A DNA stretch of 64,000 bases from an uncultured Clostridia bacterium (GTDB lineage: Bacteria; Bacillota; Clostridia; Christensenellales; Aristaeellaceae): assembly GCA_947166385.1 (NCBI GenBank), contig CAMVEB010000004.1:62001-126000 (forward strand), written 5' to 3'. Shown here piece after piece: positions 36,554 to 45,671 of this stretch. Numbering within the stretch: position 1 is the stretch's first letter; each line of letters begins with the position of its first letter. A model generated the notes under the pieces. It was given only the letters and a program-made list of their open reading frames with translations. It had not been told where the DNA came from and made no database searches. Made by a program: the position numbers and the translations under genes.

Positions 36554-38143
36554 ATGAGCAGAAATCTGATTGAAGATGGTAAAACAATACTGGGCATCGA
36601 ATTTGGTTCTACGAGAATTAAAGCTGTTTTGATTGATGATCATTTTCATGTTATTGCATCAGGGAGTCATGACTGGGAGAACGATTATGTGAATGGTATC
36701 TGGACATATAGCCAGAACGCAATCATTACTGGTCTCCAGCATTGCTATGCGGAGTTAAAAAAGGATGTAGATTTGAAATATCATGTAACCCTCAGAAAAA
36801 TCGGAGCAATCGGCATCAGTGCCATGATGCACGGCTATCTCCCTTTTGATCAGGATATGAATCTTCTGGTACCCTTCAGGACTTGGAGAAATACAACAAC
36901 AGGACCCGCAGCTGATAAGCTGACAGAAATCTTTTCTTTTAATATGCCTCAGCGCTGGAGTCTGAGTCACTTGTATCAAGCTATTTTGAACAATGAACCT
37001 CATGTTAACCAGATTCATTTCTTTACCACGCTTGCCGGATGGGTACATTATCTTCTTACCGGGAAAAAAGTACTTGGTGTCGGTGATGCAAGCGGCATGA
37101 TGCCCGTTGATAGTACATCCTGTGATTATCGTTCAGATTTAATTGATCTTTTTGATCATCTAATAGAGTCTAAAGGTTATCCATGGAAGCTCAGGCAAAT
37201 TCTACCCTCCGTTCTTTCAGCTGGTGACAACGCAGGGATTCTGTTGCCTGAAGGCGCTGCTCTTTTAGATCCTGATGGGGATTTGGAACCGGGATGTCCA
37301 TTATGTCCGCCAGAAGGAGATGCTGGCACAGGAATGACTGCAACCAACAGTATCCGGGAAAAGACAGGTAATGTCAGCGCCGGGACATCAATTTTCAGTA
37401 TGATCGTTCTGGAAAAACCCATGAAAAATGTTTATCCTGAAATTGATATCGTTACAACACCTGCTGGGAAGCCGGTCGGTATGGTACATTGCAATAGTTG
37501 TTCTTCAGATATTAATGCTTGGATTTCTTTATTCCAGGAGTTTACCGAGATTATGGGTTATAAAACCGATACTTCTGAAGTTTATTCTAAACTGTTCAAA
37601 AAAGCCATGGAAGGTGAAAAAGATTGCGGCGGTCTCGTGAGCTTTAATTATTTTGCAGGAGAACCTGTTACGGGTCTTTCTGAAGGTCGCCCGATGCTGA
37701 TTCGCACACCAGATTGCCATATGAATATGGCAAATTTCATGCGTGCTCAGATATTTGCCAGTATGGAAACACTAAAAGTTGGTATGGAAATTATGAATAA
37801 AGAACATGTTTCTATTGATCGTGTCTATGGTCACGGTGGCCTTTTTAAAACAGAGGGTGTTGCCCAGAATCTTCTGGCAGCCGCTATTCATGCGCCTGTG
37901 ACTGTTATGGAAACCGCCGGAGAAGGAGGTGCTTGGGGAATTGCTCTTCTTGCAGATTATATGATTCATCGTCATCCAGCTGAATCCCTTGAAGACTATT
38001 TGGAAAACAATGTATTTGCCGGAATGAAAAAAACCACTGTATCTCCCGATCCTGAGGATGAAGCTGGTTTTGATCTTTACATGGATCGTTTTATTCGTTG
38101 TATTCCTGCTCAAAAAGCCGCTGTAGAAGGGCTGAAGGCATGA
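36554..38143 (+). CDS. FGGY family carbohydrate kinase
   Basis: 529 aa. Two-domain actin-like sugar kinase: N-terminal phosphate loop LGIEFGSTRIKAVLID, a GISAMMHGYLPFD substrate region, C-terminal GTSIFSMI and GGLFKTEGVAQNLLAAAI and GEGGAWGIALLA. Closest in feel to the ribulokinase/xylulokinase side; the sugar cannot be named from sequence. The ATG at 36554 has AGGAGG 11 nt upstream. It heads a plus-strand run kinase-HAD-hprK-ROK-LRR with overlaps or short gaps; no isomerase or epimerase is adjacent to pinpoint the pathway. Confidence 0.88.
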   Translation: MSRNLIEDGKTILGIEFGSTRIKAVLIDDHFHVIASGSHDWENDYVNGIWTYSQNAIITGLQHCYAELKKDVDLKYHVTLRKIGAIGISAMMHGYLPFDQDMNLLVPFRTWRNTTTGPAADKLTEIFSFNMPQRWSLSHLYQAILNNEPHVNQIHFFTTLAGWVHYLLTGKKVLGVGDASGMMPVDSTSCDYRSDLIDLFDHLIESKGYPWKLRQILPSVLSAGDNAGILLPEGAALLDPDGDLEPGCPLCPPEGDAGTGMTATNSIREKTGNVSAGTSIFSMIVLEKPMKNVYPEIDIVTTPAGKPVGMVHCNSCSSDINAWISLFQEFTEIMGYKTDTSEVYSKLFKKAMEGEKDCGGLVSFNYFAGEPVTGLSEGRPMLIRTPDCHMNMANFMRAQIFASMETLKVGMEIMNKEHVSIDRVYGHGGLFKTEGVAQNLLAAAIHAPVTVMETAGEGGAWGIALLADYMIHRHPAESLEDYLENNVFAGMKKTTVSPDPEDEAGFDLYMDRFIRCIPAQKAAVEGLKA

Positions 38144-38952
38144 TAACTCCCAAAGCAGCAGCATTTGATCTGGATGATACTTTGCTCCATAATGATCTGT
38201 CCATATCTGCCTATACAAAAGAGGTTTTTCATGATTTATCAAATAACGGTTTCATTTTGATTCCGTCAAGCGGTCGCTCTCAGATGAGTATGAAACCATT
38301 CCTGAATCAGATCGCCACAGTCCCCATATATATTTCCTGTAATGGTGCAGAGATCTGGGACGGAAATGATCAGTTGCTTTATCGTGAAACTTTTTCTGTA
38401 CAACAAGCCCATGAAATTGTTGCATTTGGACGTGAATACAACTGTTATGCTCAGGCTTATGGAAATGATAGATTTTACTATAATCAAAAAAGCGTTTTTT
38501 CCGATCGTTATGCAGCAACATCCATGTTATCCGGAGAATATGTTGGTGATTTAGAATCATTTATAGACGAGCCACAAACAAAGATTTTAATGATGGCAGA
38601 AGAAAAAAAGATTTCAGTCATGCTGTTGGAAGCTCAAAAAAGATTTAAAGGAAAAATCTCAGTGACCAGTTCAAAACCTTACTTTCTGGAATTCAATTCA
38701 TTGCTTGCAACAAAAGGAATTGCTCTCTCGAAGGTTTCTAAAACATTAAGTATTCATCTTCATGATATCATAGCATTTGGTGACAGTCTTAATGATTTAT
38801 CGATGCTAAAAGCAGCTGGGTATTCTGTTGCTGTATCAAATGCTCGTTTGTCTGTAATATCGCAATGTGACAGCATCTGTTTGTCCAATGAAGAAGATGG
38901 TGTAGCACATTTCCTTTCGGAGCAAGTTTTACATAAGGGGGGATCTGATTGA
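38140..38952 (+). CDS. Cof-type HAD-IIB phosphatase
   Basis: 270 aa. HAD motif I DLDDTLLHND (nucleophile Asp in AFDLDDTLL), motif II SSGR, motif III Lys in the KG/ALSK region and motif IV AFGDSLNDLSMLKAAG; a large C2B cap domain lies between. Typical of sugar-phosphate or FMN phosphatases. ATG overlaps the kinase stop as ATGA; RBS GAAGGGCTGAAGG. Likely works on a sugar phosphate given its neighbours, but that is inference. Confidence 0.92.
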   Translation: MITPKAAAFDLDDTLLHNDLSISAYTKEVFHDLSNNGFILIPSSGRSQMSMKPFLNQIATVPIYISCNGAEIWDGNDQLLYRETFSVQQAHEIVAFGREYNCYAQAYGNDRFYYNQKSVFSDRYAATSMLSGEYVGDLESFIDEPQTKILMMAEEKKISVMLLEAQKRFKGKISVTSSKPYFLEFNSLLATKGIALSKVSKTLSIHLHDIIAFGDSLNDLSMLKAAGYSVAVSNARLSVISQCDSICLSNEEDGVAHFLSEQVLHKGGSD

Positions 38953-39848
38953 TTCGAGCTGAAGATTTCCAAGCGGATCTGAAACTGGAGTGTCTTGTTC
39001 CCTCGCAAAACAATTCTTGGGATTTTAAAACGCCGGATCTGAATCGTCCTGGAATGCAATTCTGTGGTTTTTATGAATATTTTGCATATGAACGCCCTCA
39101 GATAATTGGAAAAACCGAAATGGCATATCTGGAACAGCAAGATCATGAATCAAGATGCAGTATTCTTGAAAAGTATTTTTCATTCCCTATCCCCTGCGTA
39201 ATAATATGCCGAAATATGGATCCCTTGCCTGAATTAATTGAATCAGCACGTAAGCATCAGATCTTTGTATTCCGAAGTTCGATGGTAACCAGCAGATTCA
39301 CAGTTTCAGCCATACACTACCTGAATCGATGCTTGGCCCCGCATATTACACAACATGGCGTTTTACTTGACGTGTACGGTGTGGGTGTTCTATTGATTGG
39401 TAAAAGTGGAGTTGGTAAAAGCGAGGCAGCTCTTGAACTTATCAAAAGAGGCCATCAGCTTGTCGCAGATGACGTGGTAGATATCTGTAAAATATCTGAA
39501 GACCGTTTGATTGGCACCTGCCCAGAAAAAATACGTCACTTAATGGAAATTAGAGGGATAGGTGTAATCGATGTTCTTGCCATGTTTGGAATCGGTGCTG
39601 TTTCAGCAAGTAAAACCATTGATATGATTATGGAATTATCATCGTGGGATGAATCCAATACATATGATCGCATAGGATTGGAGGATAAGTCTTATGAAAT
39701 CATGGGCGTTTCAGTTCCATGCCAGACAATTCCAATTAAGCCCGGCCGTAATCTTGCCATTATTGTCGAAGTAGCCGTTCGCAATTTTAGCCTGAAAAGA
39801 ACAGGATTTAACGCTTTACATGAATTAAAATCATCGTATGATGATTAA
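38949..39848 (+). CDS. hprK: HPr kinase/phosphorylase
   Basis: 299 aa. N-terminal HprK domain (1-125), P-loop GKSGVGKS (151-158), active-site His136 region (QHGVLLDVYG), signature MEIRGIGVIDV near 200 and the C-terminal CQTIPIKPGRNLAIIVEVA segment. It phosphorylates and dephosphorylates Ser46 of HPr, setting carbon catabolite repression through CcpA. The start is a TTG overlapping the HAD stop, with AAGGGGGG upstream. Being inside a sugar-kinase operon is unusual; many Firmicutes have it beside lgt. Confidence 0.96.
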   Translation: MIRAEDFQADLKLECLVPSQNNSWDFKTPDLNRPGMQFCGFYEYFAYERPQIIGKTEMAYLEQQDHESRCSILEKYFSFPIPCVIICRNMDPLPELIESARKHQIFVFRSSMVTSRFTVSAIHYLNRCLAPHITQHGVLLDVYGVGVLLIGKSGVGKSEAALELIKRGHQLVADDVVDICKISEDRLIGTCPEKIRHLMEIRGIGVIDVLAMFGIGAVSASKTIDMIMELSSWDESNTYDRIGLEDKSYEIMGVSVPCQTIPIKPGRNLAIIVEVAVRNFSLKRTGFNALHELKSSYDD

Positions 39849-39865
39849 GTAGGAGGTAGATTATT

Positions 39866-40807
39866 ATGATTCGTGTCGGTATCGATGTTGGAGGAACCGG
39901 TATTCAAGTCGGAGTGGTAGATGAAAACCTGAATATTCTTTCAGAAGCATCTATCCCTACATGCACTTCCATTCCATTTTCGGAGCAGATTCATCAAATT
40001 GCTGATTGTGTAAAATCAGCAGTTCGTACTTCCGGTTATGATATGCAACATATTATTTCAATCGGAGCTGGAATTCCTGGCATCGCGAATATTTCAACCG
40101 GAGAAATTGTAAAATGCCCCAATATGGGTTGGAATCATGTTCCATTTCGTGAAGAATTTCAAAAATATTTTACCAATCCTGTTCTAATTGATAATGATGC
40201 AAATGTTGCTGCATTAGCGGAAAGTGTAGCCGGTATCAGCGCAGGCACGTCTTCCAGTGTTTTTATAACAATTGGTACTGGTATCGGTAGCGGAATTATC
40301 ATTAATGGTAAAATTTGGAACGGTTTCCACGGTATTGGCAGTGAACTAGGGCATGTCATTCTCTCCCTTGACGGTGTTCCGTGTACTTGTGGCAATCATG
40401 GTTGTCTGGAGAGATATTGTTCTGCAACAGCGTTAATTCGCATGGGACGCGAAGCAGTGGCCATGCATCCCGAATCCGCCATATTACAAATGGCCTTCGG
40501 AGATCCTGACAATATCAACGCGCGAACAGTGATCGATGCTGCCAGAAATCATGATCAGGTAGCAAAGAAAGTGTATTCTCATTATATTAGTTATCTTGCC
40601 CAGGCTATTGCTAACGTTGTCAATTTAATTGATCCGGAAGTCATCGTACTCGGCGGAGGAGTCAGTAAAGCTGGGAGTTTTCTCTTGGATCCATTAGTCA
40701 ATGAATATCCCAAATATGTTGTTTACAATGATCAGCCCATGCCAGAAATCAAGCTTGCTGTTTTAGGAGCTAAAGCAGGTATTATTGGCGCCGCTATGCT
40801 TGAATAA
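39866..40807 (+). CDS. ROK family glucokinase-like protein
   Basis: 313 aa. N-terminal ATP-binding IGIDVGGTGIQVGVV, substrate region PNMGWNHVPF, DNDANVAALAE with the catalytic Asp, GTGIGSGIIINGKI, Glu/His pair in GIGSELGHV and the ROK zinc motif CTCGNHGCLERYC. No N-terminal DNA-binding domain, so a kinase rather than a ROK repressor. Probably phosphorylates glucose or a similar hexose; specificity inferred. 17 bp after hprK with RBS AGGAGG. Confidence 0.92.
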   Translation: MIRVGIDVGGTGIQVGVVDENLNILSEASIPTCTSIPFSEQIHQIADCVKSAVRTSGYDMQHIISIGAGIPGIANISTGEIVKCPNMGWNHVPFREEFQKYFTNPVLIDNDANVAALAESVAGISAGTSSSVFITIGTGIGSGIIINGKIWNGFHGIGSELGHVILSLDGVPCTCGNHGCLERYCSATALIRMGREAVAMHPESAILQMAFGDPDNINARTVIDAARNHDQVAKKVYSHYISYLAQAIANVVNLIDPEVIVLGGGVSKAGSFLLDPLVNEYPKYVVYNDQPMPEIKLAVLGAKAGIIGAAMLE

Positions 40808-40851
40808 AGATGGCTCTTAGAACAATAATCAGAAAGTGAAGGATTTTTCCG

Positions 40852-42291
40852 ATGATTGATTATCTTTTTTCTTTACGAAGAGACGGAAAAGCTCAGCTGG
40901 ATAGTTATGAGGGTGATGAATCCATTATTGAAATTCCTTCATATTATGAAGGCCATCCAGTCGTTGCCATTGCTGACAATGCTTTTTCCTGGCAATCTTC
41001 TATTGTTTCAGTAAGCATTCCTGATACAGTAACGACTCTTGGAGAAGCTGCTTTTTCCTGGTGTGAGTCTCTTGTTACAATTGAAATTCCAAATTCTGTT
41101 AAAACAATCGGAGAATGGTGCTTTATCGGTTGTTCATCTTTGAATTCGATTACTATCCCTCCATCAGTAAGAAAAATCAACTATTCAACCTTCCAATCCT
41201 GTTCTTCACTTTCTGAAATTAATCTCCCGGATTCTCTGAAGCATATAGGCCCTGAAGCTTTTTCTGAATGCAGCAGTCTTCAGCATATCTCCTTACCGAA
41301 AAATCTCCAATCCCTTGGGGACAGTGCCTTTGCATCTTGTGATTCTTTACTTTCCATCAATATTCCTGATCATTTGCAAGATCTTGGTGAAAGTGTTTTC
41401 ACCGGCTGTACTTCCCTTTCTTCCTTTTCAATTTCTTCTTCACATCCTGTATTCAGTGTTGATCATCATGCGTTAGTCAATCATGCTGAACATAAATTGA
41501 TTTTTTATCCGTATAATATCACAGACAAAGAGTTTATTATTCCGGATGGTATTGTTGAAATTGCTGAAGAAACGTTTGTTAACCGTACTCGTCTCGAATC
41601 TGTTGTTTTTCCTAATTCTGTTCAGCGCATTGGTCAAAAAGCGTTTTATGGCTGCAAAAATCTAAAATCCCTTGTGCTTCCAGAATCTGTTGTAAAAATA
41701 TCCTCAAATGCTTTTCATGGTTGTTCCATGCTGGAAAACATCATCCTCCCTCCCAAATTATCAGCGATCGAGTATTCTCTTTTCTACGCCTGTACATCAC
41801 TAAAATCTGTTTCAATTCCTGATTCTGTTAGTTTTATCGCTCCTTGTGCGTTTAGTGGATGTGGAAGTCTCTCTTCCATTTCTTTACCAGAAGGCATCTT
41901 TGATATAGGGGAATCTGCTTTTGAAGGATGCAGATCACTGGAAAGCGTTACTCTTCCATCTTCTTTAAAATCGCTTGGTTCCCATGCTTTTGGTTCATGT
42001 GCCATGCTGGAAAATGTAACCTTTTTATCAGATTTGAAGTCAATTCCTCCCCTTGCTTTTTCTCGTTGTGAAAATCTGGTTAAAGTAGTGCTTCCTGAAG
42101 GGCTTGAAACAATAGGTTCCGAAGCTTTCATTAATTGTGAGAATCTTCTTTCTCTTGAACTGCCAGAATCTATAGTGCATATCGAACCTGATGCATTTGA
42201 GGAATGTCGTCACTTAATGCTTTTCGTTTTTCCTGATTCTTATGCAAAAAACTACGCGATGGATCGCGATATCCTTTTTTCTGAAGTATAA
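40852..42291 (+). CDS. BspA-type leucine-rich repeat protein, no signal peptide
   Basis: 479 aa made almost wholly of about 17 LRR_5 repeats of roughly 23 residues, pattern L..I.IP.SV..IG..AF.GC.SL, with one non-repeat break (about 190-230, containing SHPVFSVDHHALVNHAEHK). A short unique N-terminus (MIDYLFSLRRDGKAQLDSYEGDES) lacks a signal peptide, and there is no C-terminal anchor, so it appears cytoplasmic although most BspA proteins are at the surface. RBS GTGAAGGA. Last gene of the plus-strand run; a terminator follows. Function unknown, probably protein binding. Confidence 0.85.
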   Translation: MIDYLFSLRRDGKAQLDSYEGDESIIEIPSYYEGHPVVAIADNAFSWQSSIVSVSIPDTVTTLGEAAFSWCESLVTIEIPNSVKTIGEWCFIGCSSLNSITIPPSVRKINYSTFQSCSSLSEINLPDSLKHIGPEAFSECSSLQHISLPKNLQSLGDSAFASCDSLLSINIPDHLQDLGESVFTGCTSLSSFSISSSHPVFSVDHHALVNHAEHKLIFYPYNITDKEFIIPDGIVEIAEETFVNRTRLESVVFPNSVQRIGQKAFYGCKNLKSLVLPESVVKISSNAFHGCSMLENIILPPKLSAIEYSLFYACTSLKSVSIPDSVSFIAPCAFSGCGSLSSISLPEGIFDIGESAFEGCRSLESVTLPSSLKSLGSHAFGSCAMLENVTFLSDLKSIPPLAFSRCENLVKVVLPEGLETIGSEAFINCENLLSLELPESIVHIEPDAFEECRHLMLFVFPDSYAKNYAMDRDILFSEV

Positions 42292-42295
42292 TAAA

Positions 42296-42340
42296 GAAGG
42301 GCTGCTTGTTTCGCAGCCTTCAGTATTATTTTTCGTTTTA
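42296..42340. terminator. Bidirectional intrinsic terminator
   Basis: Stem GAAGGGCTGC / GCAGCCTTC (42296-42321, one bulge) with T-rich sequence on the plus side (ATTATTTTTCGTTTT) and CTTTATTATA on the minus side. It serves the LRR gene and the convergent SPFH gene. Confidence 0.8.
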
Positions 42341-43390
42341 TTGTTTAGCACCACATTCAGGACAAAACTTCGTGCCCGAAGGAATCTCTTTTCCACAATT
42401 TGTGCAAAATGCAGCACTGTTTTGTTTAGCACCGCATTCAGGGCAGAATTTGGAACCAGGAGATATCATTGCTCCACAAGCAGAACATGGAACTTTACCG
42501 GTTTGCTCGGTTGCTGCAACCGAAACCGTAGAATTCCCCATACTCTGAGCAAACATTTGCCCCATTGCTGCTCCGGCTCCCATTCCAACACCCATGCCAG
42601 CCATTCCGCTGCCATCATTATTTGCTGCTTCCCGCATTGCCTCAGCAGCTTGATACTTTGCATATTGGTTTAAATCACCCAATACACCCATGGATGTACG
42701 TTTATCCATTGTTTTTTCAACTTCTTCGGGGAGAGAAATGTTTTCTATAACAAAACTCGCTAGTGTTAATCCAAGTGCTGCAAGTTTTGGATTGATGTTA
42801 TGCATAGCATATTCAGCGATTTCATCATAATTGGCAGCTAAATCCAGCGCAGGAATCTTGCTCTCTGCAATGGCATCACTCAAACCGCTTATCAAAGTAC
42901 GTTTAATCTGGCCTTCAACCCCCTCAACAGTAAAAAGAGAAGATGTTCCGAATACTTCTTTCAAAAAGGTTTCAGGATCAGATACTCTGAAGCTGTAGAT
43001 ACCAAATGCTCTGAGTCGAATCATACCAAACTCAGAATCACGCATCATGACAGGGTTGCTTGTTCCCCACTTCATGTCAAGGAATTGTTTTGTATTGATA
43101 AAATATACATCTGCTTTAAATGGGCTGTTAAATCCATATTTCCAACTCTTCAACGCAGTTAAAACCGGCATGTTACTGGTCTGAAGTTCATAGCGGCCAG
43201 GTTCAAAGACATCCGCCAGTTGACCTTCATTTACGAAAATTGCAACTTGACTTTCACGGACAGTCAATTGAGCACCCATCATGATTTCTTTCCCGTTCAT
43301 ATCATACTTATGAACCATCGTTTTGTTGGAATTGTCTGTCCATTCGATTACATCAATAAGCTGCCCTTTGATCATATTCAGAATACCCAT
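42338..43390 (-). CDS. SPFH-domain protein with two C-terminal zinc ribbons
   Basis: 350 aa. An SPFH/Band-7-like domain of the virion-core-protein-like type (about 30-245: KTMVHKYDMNGKEIMMGAQLTVRESQVAIFVNEGQ, then VFGTSSLFTVEGVEGQIKRTLISGLSDAI) leads to a Gly/Met/Ala-rich linker (about 262-290) and two zinc ribbons, CSACG...FCPECG and CTNCG...FCPECG. No transmembrane segment is evident, so it is probably a cytoplasmic, oligomeric scaffold. RBS AAGGAGGG. It lies 28 bp after the pseudo-receiver gene in the same direction. Function unknown. Confidence 0.85.
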   Translation of the reverse strand: MGILNMIKGQLIDVIEWTDNSNKTMVHKYDMNGKEIMMGAQLTVRESQVAIFVNEGQLADVFEPGRYELQTSNMPVLTALKSWKYGFNSPFKADVYFINTKQFLDMKWGTSNPVMMRDSEFGMIRLRAFGIYSFRVSDPETFLKEVFGTSSLFTVEGVEGQIKRTLISGLSDAIAESKIPALDLAANYDEIAEYAMHNINPKLAALGLTLASFVIENISLPEEVEKTMDKRTSMGVLGDLNQYAKYQAAEAMREAANNDGSGMAGMGVGMGAGAAMGQMFAQSMGNSTVSVAATEQTGKVPCSACGAMISPGSKFCPECGAKQNSAAFCTNCGKEIPSGTKFCPECGAKQ

Positions 43391-43418
43391 GAAAATCCCT
43401 CCTTGTAAAAAATACTTT

Positions 43419-44237
43419 TCAATCCGACGCTTCTGCGCATAGTGCGTACAACGACGGCAAAACCCTAATACCTATCATATGCAGATCAAGTCCGAAAAAC
43501 TCCTTTAAATGTGTGATCCCTTCAGCAATATGTGTTGTAAGCATCGCTGTCATGTTATCCCCGCTGACTTTAGCCTCAACACCATAAAGCGGACAGCAAA
43601 GAACCAAAATCCTTCCATCAGGATGTACTGTCGGTAAAATATGGATTCCGTCAACATCTCCGCCAAATGAATTTCTAAGCGCCAGTTCCAATCGTCCCGG
43701 GCCGTAATGCCATCGACCTTCCAATTTGTTGTCATCAGAAATATATAATTGCTCAAGCTCAATTAAAAGGCAGTTCTTTTCTGCATCCATTCTGCTTCGA
43801 AGCAATCTCATTCCCCTTGTTACATCATCTTTACAATAGATCCCGCCTGTCATCAGTTTCCTAAAGAACTCATGCCTGCACTCCTGCAGCATATCAATCT
43901 CTTTAAAACTGTCATTTGAAAAGTCAGCATGAATTCTATTCAGAAGTATATTTAATTCACTTAGATATCGAAGAATTTCTTCTGTGTTTCTTCCTGCCTG
44001 AAAAATTGAAACATTTGGATAAAACTCTTGCAGATAGGCTAAGATCTTTTCTTCCTCTTCTTCTGAACTTACTGCTATAGCGATCCCATCAGCGTGATGT
44101 TTGGCCAGACTGTCCTTAGCCCCTTCAAAATCATGACGAATATGCGGCGGTTTAAACCCCTGACGCTCCCAGTTATCTATCTGAGAAAATGCATCAAGTA
44201 TTTGTTTCCGATCAGAAACAAGTAATAGCTTATACAT
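43419..44237 (-). CDS. Degenerate receiver-domain protein without DNA-binding domain
   Basis: 272 aa. The N-terminal 110 residues resemble a response-regulator receiver (YKLLLVSDRKQILDAF, then ADGIAIAV, then VSIFQAG), yet the third strand ends in hydrophobic residues where the phosphorylated Asp should be (GIAIAV), so it is probably not phosphorylated. The remainder (about 125-272) resembles no output domain I know; it has a beta-rich part NCLLIELEQLYISDDN...LVLCCPLYGVEAKVSG. The ATG at 44237 has GGAGG 7 nt before; the longer reading has none. It sits directly upstream of the SPFH gene with its own strong promoter, so the two products may act together. Confidence 0.72.
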   Translation of the reverse strand: MYKLLLVSDRKQILDAFSQIDNWERQGFKPPHIRHDFEGAKDSLAKHHADGIAIAVSSEEEEEKILAYLQEFYPNVSIFQAGRNTEEILRYLSELNILLNRIHADFSNDSFKEIDMLQECRHEFFRKLMTGGIYCKDDVTRGMRLLRSRMDAEKNCLLIELEQLYISDDNKLEGRWHYGPGRLELALRNSFGGDVDGIHILPTVHPDGRILVLCCPLYGVEAKVSGDNMTAMLTTHIAEGITHLKEFFGLDLHMIGIRVLPSLYALCAEASD

Positions 44238-44282
44238 CCGCAAACCTCCATCACAATACAGATTCCCTCTGCTTGCTTTGCA

Positions 44283-44311
44283 ATTATAACCTTTTCCGCA
44301 GGAAGATGCAA
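44283..44311 (-). promoter_or_regulatory. Promoter of the pseudo-receiver/SPFH operon
   Basis: Minus strand TTGCAT (44306-44311), 17-bp spacer, TATAAT (44283-44288). Confidence 0.7.
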
Positions 44312-44357
44312 TGTTTCTGTTCATTTTTATTTAATTCTGTACATGCTATATACACGA

Positions 44358-44386
44358 TTGCAGTGTATTACTATTTTCTGTATAAT
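44358..44386 (+). promoter_or_regulatory. Promoter of the GT1 glycosyltransferase gene
   Basis: TTGCAG (44358-44363), 17-bp spacer, TATAAT (44381-44386), about 40 bp before the start. Confidence 0.7.
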
Positions 44387-44426
44387 TCAAACTGAGTCCA
44401 TAATATGATGCGCTTGAGGTAACCTT

Positions 44427-45671
44427 ATGAAAATCACAATGCTGGCGATAGGGTCAACCGGAGATGTAAATCCCTATATTCTAATTGGAAAAGAACTAAA
44501 AAAGCGAGGTCACGATGTCATTATAGCTGCCTTTTCTAAGTTCTCCAGTATTATTCAAAATGCCGGTATCGGTTTTTTCCCGCTTAACGGAGATGCTGAA
44601 TCTTTTATATCTTCAATTATGGATCCTTCAACAAATGCCTTTTCATATCTGCCTCGTTTATACCATAATTTAAAATCAACGGTTCCGTTATTAATTCAAG
44701 ATATAGAAAAAAGCTGTTCGAAATCTGATGCCATGATATGCAATTTCTTTGGTACAGTATATTATTCAATATCCGAAAAACTTGATATTCCCTGCATTCA
44801 AACTCATTATTTCCCAATGGATCCTACTGGTGATACTCCAATCTCTTCTGTAAGAAATCAGCAACTTCCACGCTCTCTGAACCGTTTTTCATATAAAGCA
44901 GGTTATCTTCTGATCAGCATAGTTGAAAACAGACTTTTATCCGATTGGCGAAGAAAAAACGATTTAATGCTCAGAAAGGCAACAACACATCCTGTATATA
45001 ATACAGCAAATCATAATATCCCTGTCATTTATGCCATTAGCCCTTCTGTGTTTCAACGACCGTCTGAATGGCCATCATCAATAAAAATGAGTGGTTTCTG
45101 GATTGACGATGAAATATCTGATTGGATTCCCTCAGAAACACTGTCAAGTTTTCTTTCTGCTGGGCCGGCGCCGCTGTATATTGGTTTTGGTTCAATGAAT
45201 ACAGGAGATATGAACTGTTTGTTTTCTTCTATTCTCCATGCACTTCACAAGACTGGAATACGCGCAGTTATATGTGGCGGTTGGGCCGCTCAAAATATAC
45301 CTTCCGATGAGCAAATCTGTTTTGAAACATATATTCCCCACTCCTGGATTTTCCCAAAAGTCAAGGCAGTCGTCCATCACGGAGGTGCAGGAACTACTGC
45401 TGCAGGTCTTCGATGGGGAAAACCCACATTGATCATTCCCTTTTCCGGCGATCAGTTTTTCTGGGGTTCCCAAATATACAAAAACGGATGTGGACCAAAG
45501 CCGATATCAAGAAAACATCTCAATTCAAGATCTCTAACCGATAGCCTCTCGGATCTTTATACGAATATGAAATATTACAAATCCGCACAGACAATCTCTT
45601 CCAACCTTGCAAAAGAACACGGCATATCAACTGCTGCTGATATCATTGAAAACGAACTGTATCACTGGTAA
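44427..45671 (+). CDS. GT1-like glycosyltransferase (sterol/macrolide glucosyltransferase type)
   Basis: 414 aa GT-B fold. N-terminal acceptor domain ITMLAIGSTGDVNPYILIGKELKKRGHDV, C-terminal donor domain with APLYIGFGSMN, and the signature VHHGGAGTTAAGLRWGKPTLIIPFSGDQFFWG, where the HGGAGT and the D-Q pair contact a UDP sugar. It probably glycosylates a lipid or small hydrophobic acceptor; acceptor unknown. GAGG RBS and own promoter. Its last 29 bases overlap tail to tail with the ABC permease gene. Confidence 0.87.
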   Translation: MKITMLAIGSTGDVNPYILIGKELKKRGHDVIIAAFSKFSSIIQNAGIGFFPLNGDAESFISSIMDPSTNAFSYLPRLYHNLKSTVPLLIQDIEKSCSKSDAMICNFFGTVYYSISEKLDIPCIQTHYFPMDPTGDTPISSVRNQQLPRSLNRFSYKAGYLLISIVENRLLSDWRRKNDLMLRKATTHPVYNTANHNIPVIYAISPSVFQRPSEWPSSIKMSGFWIDDEISDWIPSETLSSFLSAGPAPLYIGFGSMNTGDMNCLFSSILHALHKTGIRAVICGGWAAQNIPSDEQICFETYIPHSWIFPKVKAVVHHGGAGTTAAGLRWGKPTLIIPFSGDQFFWGSQIYKNGCGPKPISRKHLNSRSLTDSLSDLYTNMKYYKSAQTISSNLAKEHGISTAADIIENELYHW

